From: Syntrophotaleaceae bacterium
GTDB lineage: Bacteria > Desulfobacterota > Desulfuromonadia > Desulfuromonadales > Syntrophotaleaceae
Reading direction: 5' to 3'
Length of the DNA stretch: 64,000 nt
Assembly (NCBI GenBank): GCA_041390365.1
Contig: JAWKQB010000002.1
Coordinates: 1,058,001 to 1,122,000, forward strand
The translations under genes and the position numbers were made by a program. Below, in pieces: positions 44,825 to 53,363 of this stretch; position 1 is the first letter of the stretch; each line of letters opens with the position of its first letter. The notes under the pieces are model-generated. The model saw nothing but the letters and a program-made list of their open reading frames with translations. It ran no database searches and was not told where the DNA came from.

Positions 44825-45613
44825 ATGATGTTAGCTTATCCAGATATCGATCCGGTCGCCTTTCAGATAGGTCCCCTGGCTGTTCGCTGGTACGGGCTGA
44901 TGTATCTGCTCGGATTCGTTGCCGCCTTCTTTCTTATTCGCCATCTCGCCCGACTGCGCAAAATGCCTCTCTCCGGCGACGAACTTTCCGACCTGCTTTT
45001 CTACTCCATGCTGGGAGTCATCCTGGGCGGTCGGCTGGGCTACGTTCTGTTCTACGATGCACTTTACTTCCTGCAGCATCCCCTCGAGATTCTTGCCGTC
45101 TGGCAGGGCGGAATGAGTTTTCACGGCGGGCTGCTGGGAGTGGTGGCGGCCGCCTGTTTCTTCTGCTGGAAAAAGAAAAAGCCCTATCTGCTGACCGGAG
45201 ATATCCTGGTTACGGCCGCCACCATCGGCCTGGGGCTCGGACGGCTGGGAAACTTCATCAACGGCGAACTGTGGGGGCGGGAAACGGATGTTCCCTGGGG
45301 GATGGTCTTCCCCGGGGCCGGGCCGCTGCCCCGTCATCCCAGTCAGCTTTACGAAGCGTTTCTCGAAGGGATTCTGCTGTTCGCCATCCTCTATTTTCTC
45401 CATCGCCGCAAGGTGGCCAGCGGGGTACCTTTTTTCAGTTTTCTGCTGTTCTATGGGGTCTTCCGCCTGGTGGCTGAACTGTTCCGGCAGCCCGACCCTC
45501 ACCTCGGATTTCTCTGGGCAGGGGTGACCATGGGGCAGATGCTTTCGGTTCCAATGATTCTTGCAGGTGTGGGGGGACTGGTCTGGCTTCGGGTTTCCGG
45601 GAGGACGCAGTGA
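44825..45613 (+). CDS. lgt: Prolipoprotein diacylglyceryl transferase
   Basis: 262 aa with about seven membrane helices. Lgt attaches diacylglycerol to the lipobox cysteine of preprolipoproteins in the inner membrane. Motifs: AVRWYGLMYLLGF, GRLGYVLFYD, GGMSFHGGLLGV near residue 98 (catalytic-site His), and the Lgt signature GLGLGRLGNFINGELWGR near 137, plus RHPSQLYEAFLEG. ATG 44825 or 44828. Its stop overlaps the GTG of the next gene. At least three lipoprotein precursors lie elsewhere in this window. Confidence 0.97.
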   Translation: MMLAYPDIDPVAFQIGPLAVRWYGLMYLLGFVAAFFLIRHLARLRKMPLSGDELSDLLFYSMLGVILGGRLGYVLFYDALYFLQHPLEILAVWQGGMSFHGGLLGVVAAACFFCWKKKKPYLLTGDILVTAATIGLGLGRLGNFINGELWGRETDVPWGMVFPGAGPLPRHPSQLYEAFLEGILLFAILYFLHRRKVASGVPFFSFLLFYGVFRLVAELFRQPDPHLGFLWAGVTMGQMLSVPMILAGVGGLVWLRVSGRTQ

Positions 45614-46248
45614 CTGCAGCGGACGGTATCATTTTCGATTGCGACGGGGTGCTGTTCGAGAGCCTGCAGGCGAACCTGGCTTATTACAACACGATCCTGC
45701 GGCAACTGGGAGAACCGGAGGTGACGCTCGAGGACGCGGAAAGGGTCCATCTGTGCCATACCGCCGCCACTCCCCGGGTCTTCGAGGTTCTGCTCGGTGC
45801 CGACAGGGTGGAGGAGGCGCTGGCTCTGGCCAGGGACCTAGGGTTCCGTCAGTTCATATCACTGATGGTGCCTGAACCGGGCATCCGGGAGGTACTCGCC
45901 CGGCTGTCGCAACAGATTCCTCTTGCGGTCGCTACCAACCGGGGCAACAGCATGGCGGAACTGCTGGGCCATTTCGACCTCTACCGCTATTTCCAAACTG
46001 TCGTCACCAGCCGGGATGTAAAGCAGCCCAAGCCCAGCCCGGATATGCTGCTGCTGGCCTCGCAGCGCCTGGGGATCGTGCCGGAGAGGCTGCTGTTCGT
46101 CGGCGATTCAGAACTGGATCTCCAGGCGGCCCGGCAGGCGGGAATCCCTTTCGCGGCCTACAAAAAGCCCCTCGATGGGGACTTCAGGATCGAAGACCAT
46201 GAGGAGCTGTTGAACCTGGTGTTTCCCCCAGCTTCGGGAGTCCTTTGA
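45610..46248 (+). CDS. HAD-superfamily hydrolase (phosphoglycolate phosphatase-like)
   Basis: 212 aa from GTG 45610, overlapping the lgt stop by 4 bp, so translation is probably coupled. HAD motif I is IIFDCDGVLFES (D10, D12), motif II is the ATNRGNS stretch, motif III the KQPKPSPD lysine, and motif IV VGDSELDLQAARQAG. A small helical cap lies between motifs I and II. It removes phosphate from a small substrate such as phosphoglycolate or a nucleotide; specificity is uncertain. Confidence 0.87.
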   Translation: MTAADGIIFDCDGVLFESLQANLAYYNTILRQLGEPEVTLEDAERVHLCHTAATPRVFEVLLGADRVEEALALARDLGFRQFISLMVPEPGIREVLARLSQQIPLAVATNRGNSMAELLGHFDLYRYFQTVVTSRDVKQPKPSPDMLLLASQRLGIVPERLLFVGDSELDLQAARQAGIPFAAYKKPLDGDFRIEDHEELLNLVFPPASGVL

Positions 46249-46261
46249 GGTTCTGCAGGAA

Positions 46262-46702
46262 TCAAGGGGATTTCAGAGTTTTTTCCATTTCCAGGACATT
46301 GCCCTGGGCCATCCGCCGGTAGCTGACCCTGTCCATCAATGCCCGCATGATATAGATACCCCGGCCATGATCCTGCAGGCATTTATCCTCGAGTTCCTGC
46401 TCGGTAGTCGGGAGGGAACAGATATCGAACCCCTGACCCTGGTCGTAAACCCGTATCAGCAGGCGGTGGTCCTGTATGCTGATGCTGATGTGAACTTCAT
46501 CGGCAGGTGATTCCGCTCGGGCATGTTTAATGGCGTTGGCAACGGCTTCGGTCAAAACCAGATTGATGTGATAGGCCAGCTCTTCCCGATCCCCACGGTA
46601 TTTTTGCAGGGTTTGCGCCAGGGACTCGCCGATTTTGCCGATCAGGCTGAGGTAGCGGGTTTCGTTGGGCACCCGGATGTCTAACTCGATTTTTTCATTC
46701 AT
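46262..46702 (-). CDS. Anti-sigma-factor-type serine kinase (RsbW/SpoIIAB-like GHKL)
   Basis: 146 aa, one GHKL ATPase domain. N-box VLTEAVANAIKHA (E52, N56), G1-like VYDQGQGFD and DHGRGIYIMRALMD in place of the G2 loop. The RsbW/SpoIIAB family phosphorylates an STAS antagonist and binds a sigma factor or another partner. The STAS gene lies just upstream on the same strand, 24 bp away, forming a pair. No sigma factor is adjacent, so the target is unknown. The stop converges on the HAD gene with 13 bp between. Confidence 0.9.
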   Translation of the reverse strand: MNEKIELDIRVPNETRYLSLIGKIGESLAQTLQKYRGDREELAYHINLVLTEAVANAIKHARAESPADEVHISISIQDHRLLIRVYDQGQGFDICSLPTTEQELEDKCLQDHGRGIYIMRALMDRVSYRRMAQGNVLEMEKTLKSP

Positions 46703-46726
46703 TCTGCCACCGGCCGGCGGTTGTTT

Positions 46727-47068
46727 TTATTCCCCGAAACTCTCGAAGGCCTTTACCTGGTCCGGAAAGATTTCGAATACCCGATGCAGCCGGGTGAGCT
46801 CGAACATCGATTGCACCTGCGGCTGAAGATTGCAGAGTTTCAGATTGCCGTTTCGGGCACTGGCGTTCTTGAACCCCGAAACTAGGGCACCCAGTCCGGA
46901 AGAATCGACGAAGCGCACCTCCCCGAGGTCGACCACCATGTCCTTCTTCCCCTCCTCGAAAAGATTCAGCATCTGGCCTTTCAGATCCGAACTGTTATGG
47001 GCATCCAGTCTCTCTTCCTTGACTTCAATCAGGACGATCGCGTTATTTTCAGCAACTTTGGTCTGCAT
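46727..47068 (-). CDS. Anti-anti-sigma factor (STAS domain, RsbV/SpoIIAA-like)
   Basis: 113 aa, one STAS domain. The phosphorylation loop is VRFVDSSGLGALV with S56/S57 as the candidate phosphoserine. NLKLCNLQPQVQSMFELTRLHRVFEIF (residues about 75-101) is the usual STAS end. Unphosphorylated, such proteins bind the anti-sigma kinase and free its partner. First gene of the two-gene unit with the kinase at 46262. GGGGAGAAAGTGA precedes the ATG on the minus strand. Confidence 0.92.
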   Translation of the reverse strand: MQTKVAENNAIVLIEVKEERLDAHNSSDLKGQMLNLFEEGKKDMVVDLGEVRFVDSSGLGALVSGFKNASARNGNLKLCNLQPQVQSMFELTRLHRVFEIFPDQVKAFESFGE

Positions 47069-47264
47069 TCACTTTCTCCCCTGCCGTTTTTCGGTATTTC
47101 AGTGTGAAGAACCTGGCGTAATTCCCCATTCGACGAAAGGACATGTTTGCCGGGTTCCAGATCATTGGCTAAATGATAGCATGTTTGGTGATCGTTCGAG
47201 AACTGTCTTTCCCGTCAAACGAAGGGTTTTGGCAGATCAGGCCGCAGCAGGGCATTCCTGAAAG

Positions 47265-48836
47265 TCAGGACCTGTCGCCGTATTTTTCCAGCAACTGATA
47301 CAAAACTTCGGCGACGGTCGACTCCACAGGGGCCTGGCCATCGACCTCGAGCAGATCCTCTTCCGGCTGCGGCGTATCGAAAGCTGCCGCCTGGCGGTCT
47401 AAAAGATCCCGTCGTCCATCCGAAGCTTCTGCGGAATCGTGCTGCCGCCGGTCGAGACGCTGCAGCATCGTGTCCCGATTGCAGACAACATGCAGAATCA
47501 GACAGGGAACCCCTCGTCCTTCTGCCGCCCGGCGCAGGGACTCCCTTCTCTGATACCGGGAGAAGGAGGCGTCAGCCAGGGCCGTTTTCCCCTTTTCCAC
47601 GGAATCCAGGGCGAGGGTTTGCAGCAGGGCATAAGTCCGATCGGAAAAATCCGGGCTGTAGATGCCCTGCAAATAATCCTCGGTCTGCCTTGCCCGGCTG
47701 TTGATCCCTGCCAACTCCTTGCGCAGCAAGTCGGAACGGATCAGTCGGCCGCGCAGACTACCGGCCAGGGCCTTTGCCAACGTCGTTTTTCCACTGCCCA
47801 TCAGCCCGCAGGTGGCGATGAGCGCTGGGGGACAGATGGTGCCGAGAGCCAGATTGAAGTATCGTGCTGCTTTAGCCGCGGCTTCCCGGCGGGTGCTGGC
47901 CGGTGCTGCGGCATCTGCACAAAGAAAGGACTCCACCTTTCCCCGGACCCAGGCCCGATAGACCTTGTAGAAAACCAGAAGTCTGGCTGTTTCATCCGTC
48001 GGTTGCCGGCCTTCGGTATAGCTGGCGAGAACGCCTGAGGCAAGATCGGGTCGACCGCGAAATTCAAGATCCATCAGCAGGAAGGCCAGATCGGCCAGCA
48101 CGTCCGCGACCCGGAAGCGGCGGTTGAATTCGATGCAGTCGTAGATGCAGATCGGTTCCGTAAAGCAGATATGCTCGCAGTGAAGATCGCCATGGCCTTC
48201 CCGGACAAACCCCTCCGTTTCCCGACGCCGCAGCAGGTCTTGGTTTCTCGCCAGAAAATGCTCCACCCAGCACCGCATCAGATGGAAGGTCCGGGGGGGC
48301 AGGGTGCGGCCGACAAAAGGAGCGGTCTGGTCGAAGTTCTCCTGCCAGTTCCTGCGGATCGTCTCGAGGGATCCTTCCTGTCGGGGGTCCTGCACAGGTT
48401 CGAGACGGGAATGAAACTCGGCGATTCTGCAACCCAGGCGGGGCATTTTGCCGGGTAGATCAGGATCATTTTCCGAAAGCAAATTGGAAAGCAGAAGGTT
48501 TTCCGGCAGTTGACGCATGACAACTGCATAATCGATGGTGGTGCCGGGCCCGTTCAAAACGATTCTTCCCCCCTCCAGCCGGATGTCCGCGACTCCCAGG
48601 TAGATGTCCGGACATAGCCGGCGATTGAGACGGACTTCCTCATGGCAGTAGAAGCGGCGCTGCTCCAGTGAAGTGAAATCGAGAAACCCGAAATTGACCG
48701 GTTTCTTGACCTTGTAAACAGTGCCATTGAGAAAGTACAAGCGGGACGCGTGGGTTTCTTTGAACTGTACGGGGCCTCGAGGACTCGAGAAGGTCTCCGG
48801 GTTCATGAGGGCATGATGCAGAGTTTCCTGGTTCAT
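47265..48836 (-). CDS. APH-like kinase fused to a P-loop ATPase/kinase
   Basis: 523 aa. The N-terminal part (1-320) resembles aminoglycoside-phosphotransferase-like kinases: YKVKKPVNFGFLDF (nucleotide-binding Lys), EGHGDLHCEHICF near 212 (catalytic loop) and IYDCIEFNRRFRVADV (metal-binding Asp). The C-terminal part (about 335-515) is an AAA_33/zeta-toxin or gluconate-kinase-like P-loop domain with CGLMGSGKTTLAKAL near 340. The fusion is found in many bacteria but has no proven substrate. It stands alone, divergent from the TPR lipoprotein gene. Confidence 0.85.
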   Translation of the reverse strand: MNQETLHHALMNPETFSSPRGPVQFKETHASRLYFLNGTVYKVKKPVNFGFLDFTSLEQRRFYCHEEVRLNRRLCPDIYLGVADIRLEGGRIVLNGPGTTIDYAVVMRQLPENLLLSNLLSENDPDLPGKMPRLGCRIAEFHSRLEPVQDPRQEGSLETIRRNWQENFDQTAPFVGRTLPPRTFHLMRCWVEHFLARNQDLLRRRETEGFVREGHGDLHCEHICFTEPICIYDCIEFNRRFRVADVLADLAFLLMDLEFRGRPDLASGVLASYTEGRQPTDETARLLVFYKVYRAWVRGKVESFLCADAAAPASTRREAAAKAARYFNLALGTICPPALIATCGLMGSGKTTLAKALAGSLRGRLIRSDLLRKELAGINSRARQTEDYLQGIYSPDFSDRTYALLQTLALDSVEKGKTALADASFSRYQRRESLRRAAEGRGVPCLILHVVCNRDTMLQRLDRRQHDSAEASDGRRDLLDRQAAAFDTPQPEEDLLEVDGQAPVESTVAEVLYQLLEKYGDRS

Positions 48837-48927
48837 CCGTAGCAGAGCCTTTCCTCTGAGAAAGGTATCACAGCCGGAAGCCGTGTAAAGTGTCGCGGAA
48901 TGGATATTTCTGTTTCAATTGCTGAAA

Positions 48928-48956
48928 TTGACGCTAAGATGGGACTGTGGTACAAA
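48928..48956 (+). promoter_or_regulatory. Candidate sigma70 promoter for the lipoprotein/peptide-binding gene run
   Basis: TTGACG at 48928, 17-bp spacer, TACAAA at 48951; 122 bp before the TPR lipoprotein start in the divergent gap. Confidence 0.45.
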
Positions 48957-49078
48957 ACCCTTACTCTGTTTTTTTTCGAATCCGAATAACCCCCAGTGCC
49001 TGCCGCAACAGGTCAGCGCGACCCAGCCCTTTTGCCTATTCCTTTGACTGTTTTGTGAAATCCATGGGAGCCTGAATC

Positions 49079-50851
49079 ATGGTAAGGTTTCTGCTGTATC
49101 TGCTGATTTTGACGTGTTTGAACGGCTGCTTGGCGGCGGCGACAGATAACTCAATCCCTCCGGCGCCGGCTGAAACACCTGCTTCGGACACGCCTCCCCA
49201 GCGTTACCGGTCGCTGCTGGTCGAGCCGGAAGGCGAGGCTCTATATCACTATGGTCGGGCCCAACTCCTGGCTGTCGATGGGGAATTCGCCAAGGCCCTT
49301 GGCGCTCTTGAAAAGGCCCTGCAGCTCGATCCCGATTCCGGTTATCTGCTACTTTTCAAAGCGGAACTCCACCTTTCGATGAACCAGGTCGAACCGGCCC
49401 TCAGGGCCGCGGAAGATGCCCTGCTCCAGCAACCCGACAGCCCCTATATTCATGAACTGCTGGGGAATGTCTATTTTGATCTGGAAAAGGACGACAAGGC
49501 GATCCCTCATCTGCGCTGGATCATCGAGTCGAATCCCGACGATCAGGCCGCCTGGCTGCGTCTGGCTGTGGCATACGCCAGGGCGAAAGACGCCGAGTCC
49601 GCGGTCTCAGTGCTGAAGAAGGTGCTGGAGCGGGATCCCGAATCCCTGCTGGCCCGTCTCACCCTGGCCCGCATCTATCGCCAGATCGGTTTGACCTCCC
49701 TGGCGGAGGATACTTTCCGGGATATCATTGCCCGGCGTCCGGAACTGGAATCCACATATCTGGAACTGGCCAGCCTCTACCAGGAGCAGGGGGATCTGCA
49801 GAAAGCTGTCGACCTGTTTCGGGAGGCTCTCCGGAACAACCCATCCAACGACGGGCTCCATCTTCGCTTTGTCCGGTTTCTGGCCAGCGTCGGCCGTTTC
49901 GATGCTGCTCTTGATGAATTGGAAAAAATTTTGGCCCGTCGCCCGGATGATCCTGAAATCCATCGGCTTCGCGGTCTGGTAGAGTTGGAACAGCGCCAGT
50001 GGCAGCCCGCCGCCGAGGCATTTTCCCGCGCTTTGCAGCTGGCTCCGGAATCGCACGAGGTTCGTTTCTATCTTGGGACGGCTCTGGAACGGTTGGAAAA
50101 ATGGCAGCCGGCCGCCGAGGTCTTTCTGGCCATCCCCGCCGATTCCGAGCTTTTTGGCGACGCCACCAGCCACCTGGCTTTTCTGTATCACCGGATGGGC
50201 CAAATCGACGACGCCATCCGGCTCCTGAACGAACGCCTTCCGGGACTGGAACCGCGGGGGGAACACTATTCCTACCTGGCCGCCCTGTATGAGGAGCAAA
50301 ATCAGGTGGACAAAGCGCGGGAGGTGCTGAAAAAGGGGCTCCAGGCGCTCCCCGAGAACCCTGAACTGCTGTATCACAGCGGGTTGCTGCTGGAAAGGGA
50401 GGGGAGCAGCGACGCAGCCCTGGAGAAGATGAAACGGACGATCCAGCTCGATCCCAAACATGCCGAGGCCCTCAATTTCATCGCCTACGCCTATGCTGAA
50501 AAGGGTGAGAACCTGGAAGAGGCTCTGGATCTGGCCCGCCGTGCCGCCGCCCTGAACAACGAAGGGCATATCCTGGATACCCTCGGGTGGGTCTATTTCA
50601 AAATGGGGCGACTGGATCAGGCCCGCCCCGAACTGGAAACCGCTGCCGCCCTGTTGCCGGAAGATTCCGTGGTGCTCGGGCATCTGGGCGATCTTTACCG
50701 AAGTCTGGGGATGCATGAACGGGCCCGGGCCATCTATCGAAAGGTGCTGGAACTGACACCCGACGACCAGGCGACCCGACAGAAGCTTCGGGGGCTGGAT
50801 GAAACATCCCCTTCCCGGGGAGAAAAGAAGGGACAGGAATCCACAAGATGA
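49079..50851 (+). CDS. TPR-rich lipoprotein
   Basis: 590 aa. A lipoprotein signal peptide ends in LNGC with C17 as the lipidation site. About twelve or more TPR-like helix pairs follow from residue 50, e.g. ALGALEKALQLDPDSGYLLL, AEAFSRALQLAPESHEVRFYLG and EALDLARRAAALNNEGHILDTLGWVYFKMG near 480. Such proteins form scaffolds at the outer membrane or periplasm. The stop overlaps the next lipoprotein gene by 4 bp, which suggests they act together. Specific function unknown. Confidence 0.88.
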   Translation: MVRFLLYLLILTCLNGCLAAATDNSIPPAPAETPASDTPPQRYRSLLVEPEGEALYHYGRAQLLAVDGEFAKALGALEKALQLDPDSGYLLLFKAELHLSMNQVEPALRAAEDALLQQPDSPYIHELLGNVYFDLEKDDKAIPHLRWIIESNPDDQAAWLRLAVAYARAKDAESAVSVLKKVLERDPESLLARLTLARIYRQIGLTSLAEDTFRDIIARRPELESTYLELASLYQEQGDLQKAVDLFREALRNNPSNDGLHLRFVRFLASVGRFDAALDELEKILARRPDDPEIHRLRGLVELEQRQWQPAAEAFSRALQLAPESHEVRFYLGTALERLEKWQPAAEVFLAIPADSELFGDATSHLAFLYHRMGQIDDAIRLLNERLPGLEPRGEHYSYLAALYEEQNQVDKAREVLKKGLQALPENPELLYHSGLLLEREGSSDAALEKMKRTIQLDPKHAEALNFIAYAYAEKGENLEEALDLARRAAALNNEGHILDTLGWVYFKMGRLDQARPELETAAALLPEDSVVLGHLGDLYRSLGMHERARAIYRKVLELTPDDQATRQKLRGLDETSPSRGEKKGQESTR

Positions 50852-51633
50852 AAAGGCTGCAAATCTCTCTGTTGATCCTGGTCTGCCTCGGCTCGGCCCT
50901 GTTCGGCTGCCGCCCGGTGGTTCCACGAGTGGCGCTGCCCCCGGTTGCTGAAGAGACCCTGCTGCAGCAGGCGGCCGCCAGCGGCAAGGCTTTTCATTCC
51001 CTGCGGGGGATGGCGGCCATCCGTGCGGATATCGAGGGGAAAACGACCAATGCCCGCCAGGTGGTGTTGCTGCAGAAACCGGCCAACCTGCGGACCGAAA
51101 TTCTGGGTCTTTTCAACCAGCCGGCTCTGCGCGTGGCCGTCCACCGGAACCTGCTGACGGTGCACGTTCCCAAGGACCAGCTGTTTCTGCAGGGACCGGC
51201 CACAGCGGGCAACATGGCCCGCTTCACCCTGCTGCCCCTGGGCGTCGAGGAGCTGGTCCGTCTCGCACTGTACGACGTCCCGCTGATTCCTTATGTCGAC
51301 AGCTTGGTGTCCATTGAGGAGGACCGGTACGTTCTCCATCTGACCGATGCCCGGGGGGACGCCCAGATCCTGACCTTCGATAGAAAGCTTCGGCTCTGCG
51401 GAGTGGAATACTATCGGCAGGGAGATCTGCTGCTGCGGGTGGGCTACGATCAGTTTGACGATCAGCCGGGCGCGTTTCCCCGCAGGGTTTCCCTGGCCAT
51501 GCCGCTGCAACAGGCCAGCCTGATCATGGATTATGCCGATCTGGAACTGAACCAAGAAATACCGACCGAGCGATTTGTCCTGGAGCCTCCGGCAGGAACC
51601 GAGGTCCGATGGCTGCCTGACAACGCCGGCTGA
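50848..51633 (+). CDS. LolB-like lipoprotein (DUF4292 type)
   Basis: 261 aa. Lipobox LFGC with C21. After it, SLRGMAAIRADIEGKTTNARQVVLLQKP (residues 50-77) and repeated beta-strand segments (LRTEILGLFNQPALRVAVHR, RRVSLAMPLQQASLIMDYADLEL) indicate a half-barrel like LolA/LolB and DUF4292 proteins. A role in handling lipoproteins or outer-membrane parts is possible but unproven. Overlaps the TPR lipoprotein gene by 4 bp and is followed 25 bp later by a peptide-binding lipoprotein. Confidence 0.75.
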   Translation: MKRLQISLLILVCLGSALFGCRPVVPRVALPPVAEETLLQQAAASGKAFHSLRGMAAIRADIEGKTTNARQVVLLQKPANLRTEILGLFNQPALRVAVHRNLLTVHVPKDQLFLQGPATAGNMARFTLLPLGVEELVRLALYDVPLIPYVDSLVSIEEDRYVLHLTDARGDAQILTFDRKLRLCGVEYYRQGDLLLRVGYDQFDDQPGAFPRRVSLAMPLQQASLIMDYADLELNQEIPTERFVLEPPAGTEVRWLPDNAG

Positions 51634-51658
51634 AACCATAATCGAGAAGGGATAGGGA

Positions 51659-53275
51659 ATGTCGCTTAAATGGATCGCTTTTCTTTGTTTTGCCCTTTTG
51701 CTGGGTGCCTGCAGCGAGAGGGACCCGGATTCGGTCCCGCTGGCGGAGGCCGAGCCGGCCTACGGGGATACCTTGATCCTGGGGAGTATCGGCGATGCCT
51801 CCAACCTTTTGCCCGTGCTGGCCTCCGACTCGGCTTCCTCCGATATCAACGGTCTGGTCTACAACGGTCTGGTCCGTTACGACAAGAACCTGCAGGTCGA
51901 GGGGGATCTGGCTGAAAGCTGGGAAATTTCAAAGGACAACCTGACGATCACCTTTCACCTGCGGCGGGATGTGCGATGGCATGACGGAAAACCCTTTACC
52001 GCGGAAGACGCCCTCTTCACCTACCGCCTGCTGGTCGATCCGAAGACCCCCACCGCCTATGCCGAGCGCTACCTGCAGGTGGACAAAGCCGAGGTGCTCG
52101 ACCCCTACACCTTCCGCGTCACGTACAAAAAACCGCTGGCGACAGCCCTGATCAGCTGGGCTTTCGCCATCCATCCGAAACATCTGCTGGAAGGAACGGA
52201 TATCACCCAAAGCCCGTTTTCCAGCCGACCCGTGGGTACGGGCCCCTACCGGTTCGTGGAATGGCGCCGTGGGGAGAAGATCGTCCTGGAAGCCAACCCG
52301 GATTATTATGAGGGTCGGCCCTATCTGCGCCGGGTGGTCTACCGTGTCATTCCGGATACCTCCACCATGTTCCTGGAACTGCAGTCCGGCGGTCTGGACC
52401 TGATGGGCCTGACCCCCCTGCAATATGCCATGCAGACAAACACGCCGGCCTTCAACCGCCGTTTCAACAAATATCGGTATCCGGATTTTTCCTACACCTA
52501 TCTCGGCTATAACCTGCGTCGTCCCCTGTTTCAGGACAAACGGGTGCGCCAGGCCATGTCCTTTGCCATCGACAAACAGGAGCTTGTCGAGGGGGTGCTC
52601 CTCGGGCTCGGGCAGGTCGCAACGGGACCCTACAAGCCCGGCAGCTGGCCCTACAACCCGGATGTGCCCCGTTATCCCTATGATCCTGAAAAGGCCAGGA
52701 CCCTGCTGGCTCAGGCCGGCTGGACCGATAGCGACGGCGACGGCATTCTGGACAAGGACGGCAAGCCTTTCGCCTTCACCATCCTGACCAATCAGGGCAA
52801 CGATCAGCGGATCAAGAGCGGTGAAATCATCCAGAGACGGTTCCGGGAGGTGGGCATCGATGTGAAGCTGCGGGTTCTCGAATGGGCCTCCTTTCTGAAG
52901 GAATTCCTGGAGCCGGGGAATTTCGATGCCGTCATCATGGGCTGGACCATTCCTATCGATCCCGACAGTTACGAAATCTGGCATTCGAGCAAGATCCGTC
53001 CGAGGGAGCTGAATTTCATCCAGTTCCGGAACGAGGAGGTCGATCGCCTTCTGGAAACAGGGCGGCGGTCCCTCGACCAGGCTGAACGGAAGAGAGTTTA
53101 TGACCGCCTGCAGGTGATTCTGGCCGAGGAACAGCCTTACACTTTCCTGTACGTGCCCGACTCGTTGCCGGCCGTGGCCAGTCGAGTCCAAGGCATAGAA
53201 CCGGCTCCTGCGGGGATCATGCATAATTTCATTCAATGGTACGTGCCTGAGGATGAACAGAAGTATCAGCGCTGA
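51659..53275 (+). CDS. Peptide-binding lipoprotein of an ABC importer (SBP_bac_5)
   Basis: 538 aa. Lipobox LGAC with C18. Family 5 solute-binding motifs: GDTLILGSIGDASNLLPVLASDSASSDINGLVYNGLVRYD near the start (seen over residues 35-74), LAESWEISKDNLTITFHLRRDVRWHDGKPFTAEDALFTYRLL (about 83-125), PVGTGPYRFVEW, and RRPLFQDKRVRQAMSFAIDKQ. Such proteins capture oligopeptides or similar ligands in the periplasm. Two Dpp-type permeases follow after a repeat-containing gap. No ATPase gene is nearby. Confidence 0.93.
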   Translation: MSLKWIAFLCFALLLGACSERDPDSVPLAEAEPAYGDTLILGSIGDASNLLPVLASDSASSDINGLVYNGLVRYDKNLQVEGDLAESWEISKDNLTITFHLRRDVRWHDGKPFTAEDALFTYRLLVDPKTPTAYAERYLQVDKAEVLDPYTFRVTYKKPLATALISWAFAIHPKHLLEGTDITQSPFSSRPVGTGPYRFVEWRRGEKIVLEANPDYYEGRPYLRRVVYRVIPDTSTMFLELQSGGLDLMGLTPLQYAMQTNTPAFNRRFNKYRYPDFSYTYLGYNLRRPLFQDKRVRQAMSFAIDKQELVEGVLLGLGQVATGPYKPGSWPYNPDVPRYPYDPEKARTLLAQAGWTDSDGDGILDKDGKPFAFTILTNQGNDQRIKSGEIIQRRFREVGIDVKLRVLEWASFLKEFLEPGNFDAVIMGWTIPIDPDSYEIWHSSKIRPRELNFIQFRNEEVDRLLETGRRSLDQAERKRVYDRLQVILAEEQPYTFLYVPDSLPAVASRVQGIEPAPAGIMHNFIQWYVPEDEQKYQR

Positions 53276-53290
53276 AGACATAGGCCAACA

Positions 53291-53325
53291 GCCGATTTCG
53301 ATTTCGATCCCGATTTCGATTTTGA
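53291..53325 (+). repeat. Short intergenic repeat, family B (GATTTC units), copy 2
   Basis: GCCGATTTCGATTTCGATCC then CGATTTCGATTTTGA, 15 bp after a stop codon. Same start and units as the copy at 32811. Confidence 0.65.
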
Positions 53326-53363
53326 GAAAAAACGGTTAAACAACTCTCAATCAGGTAGCCCGG

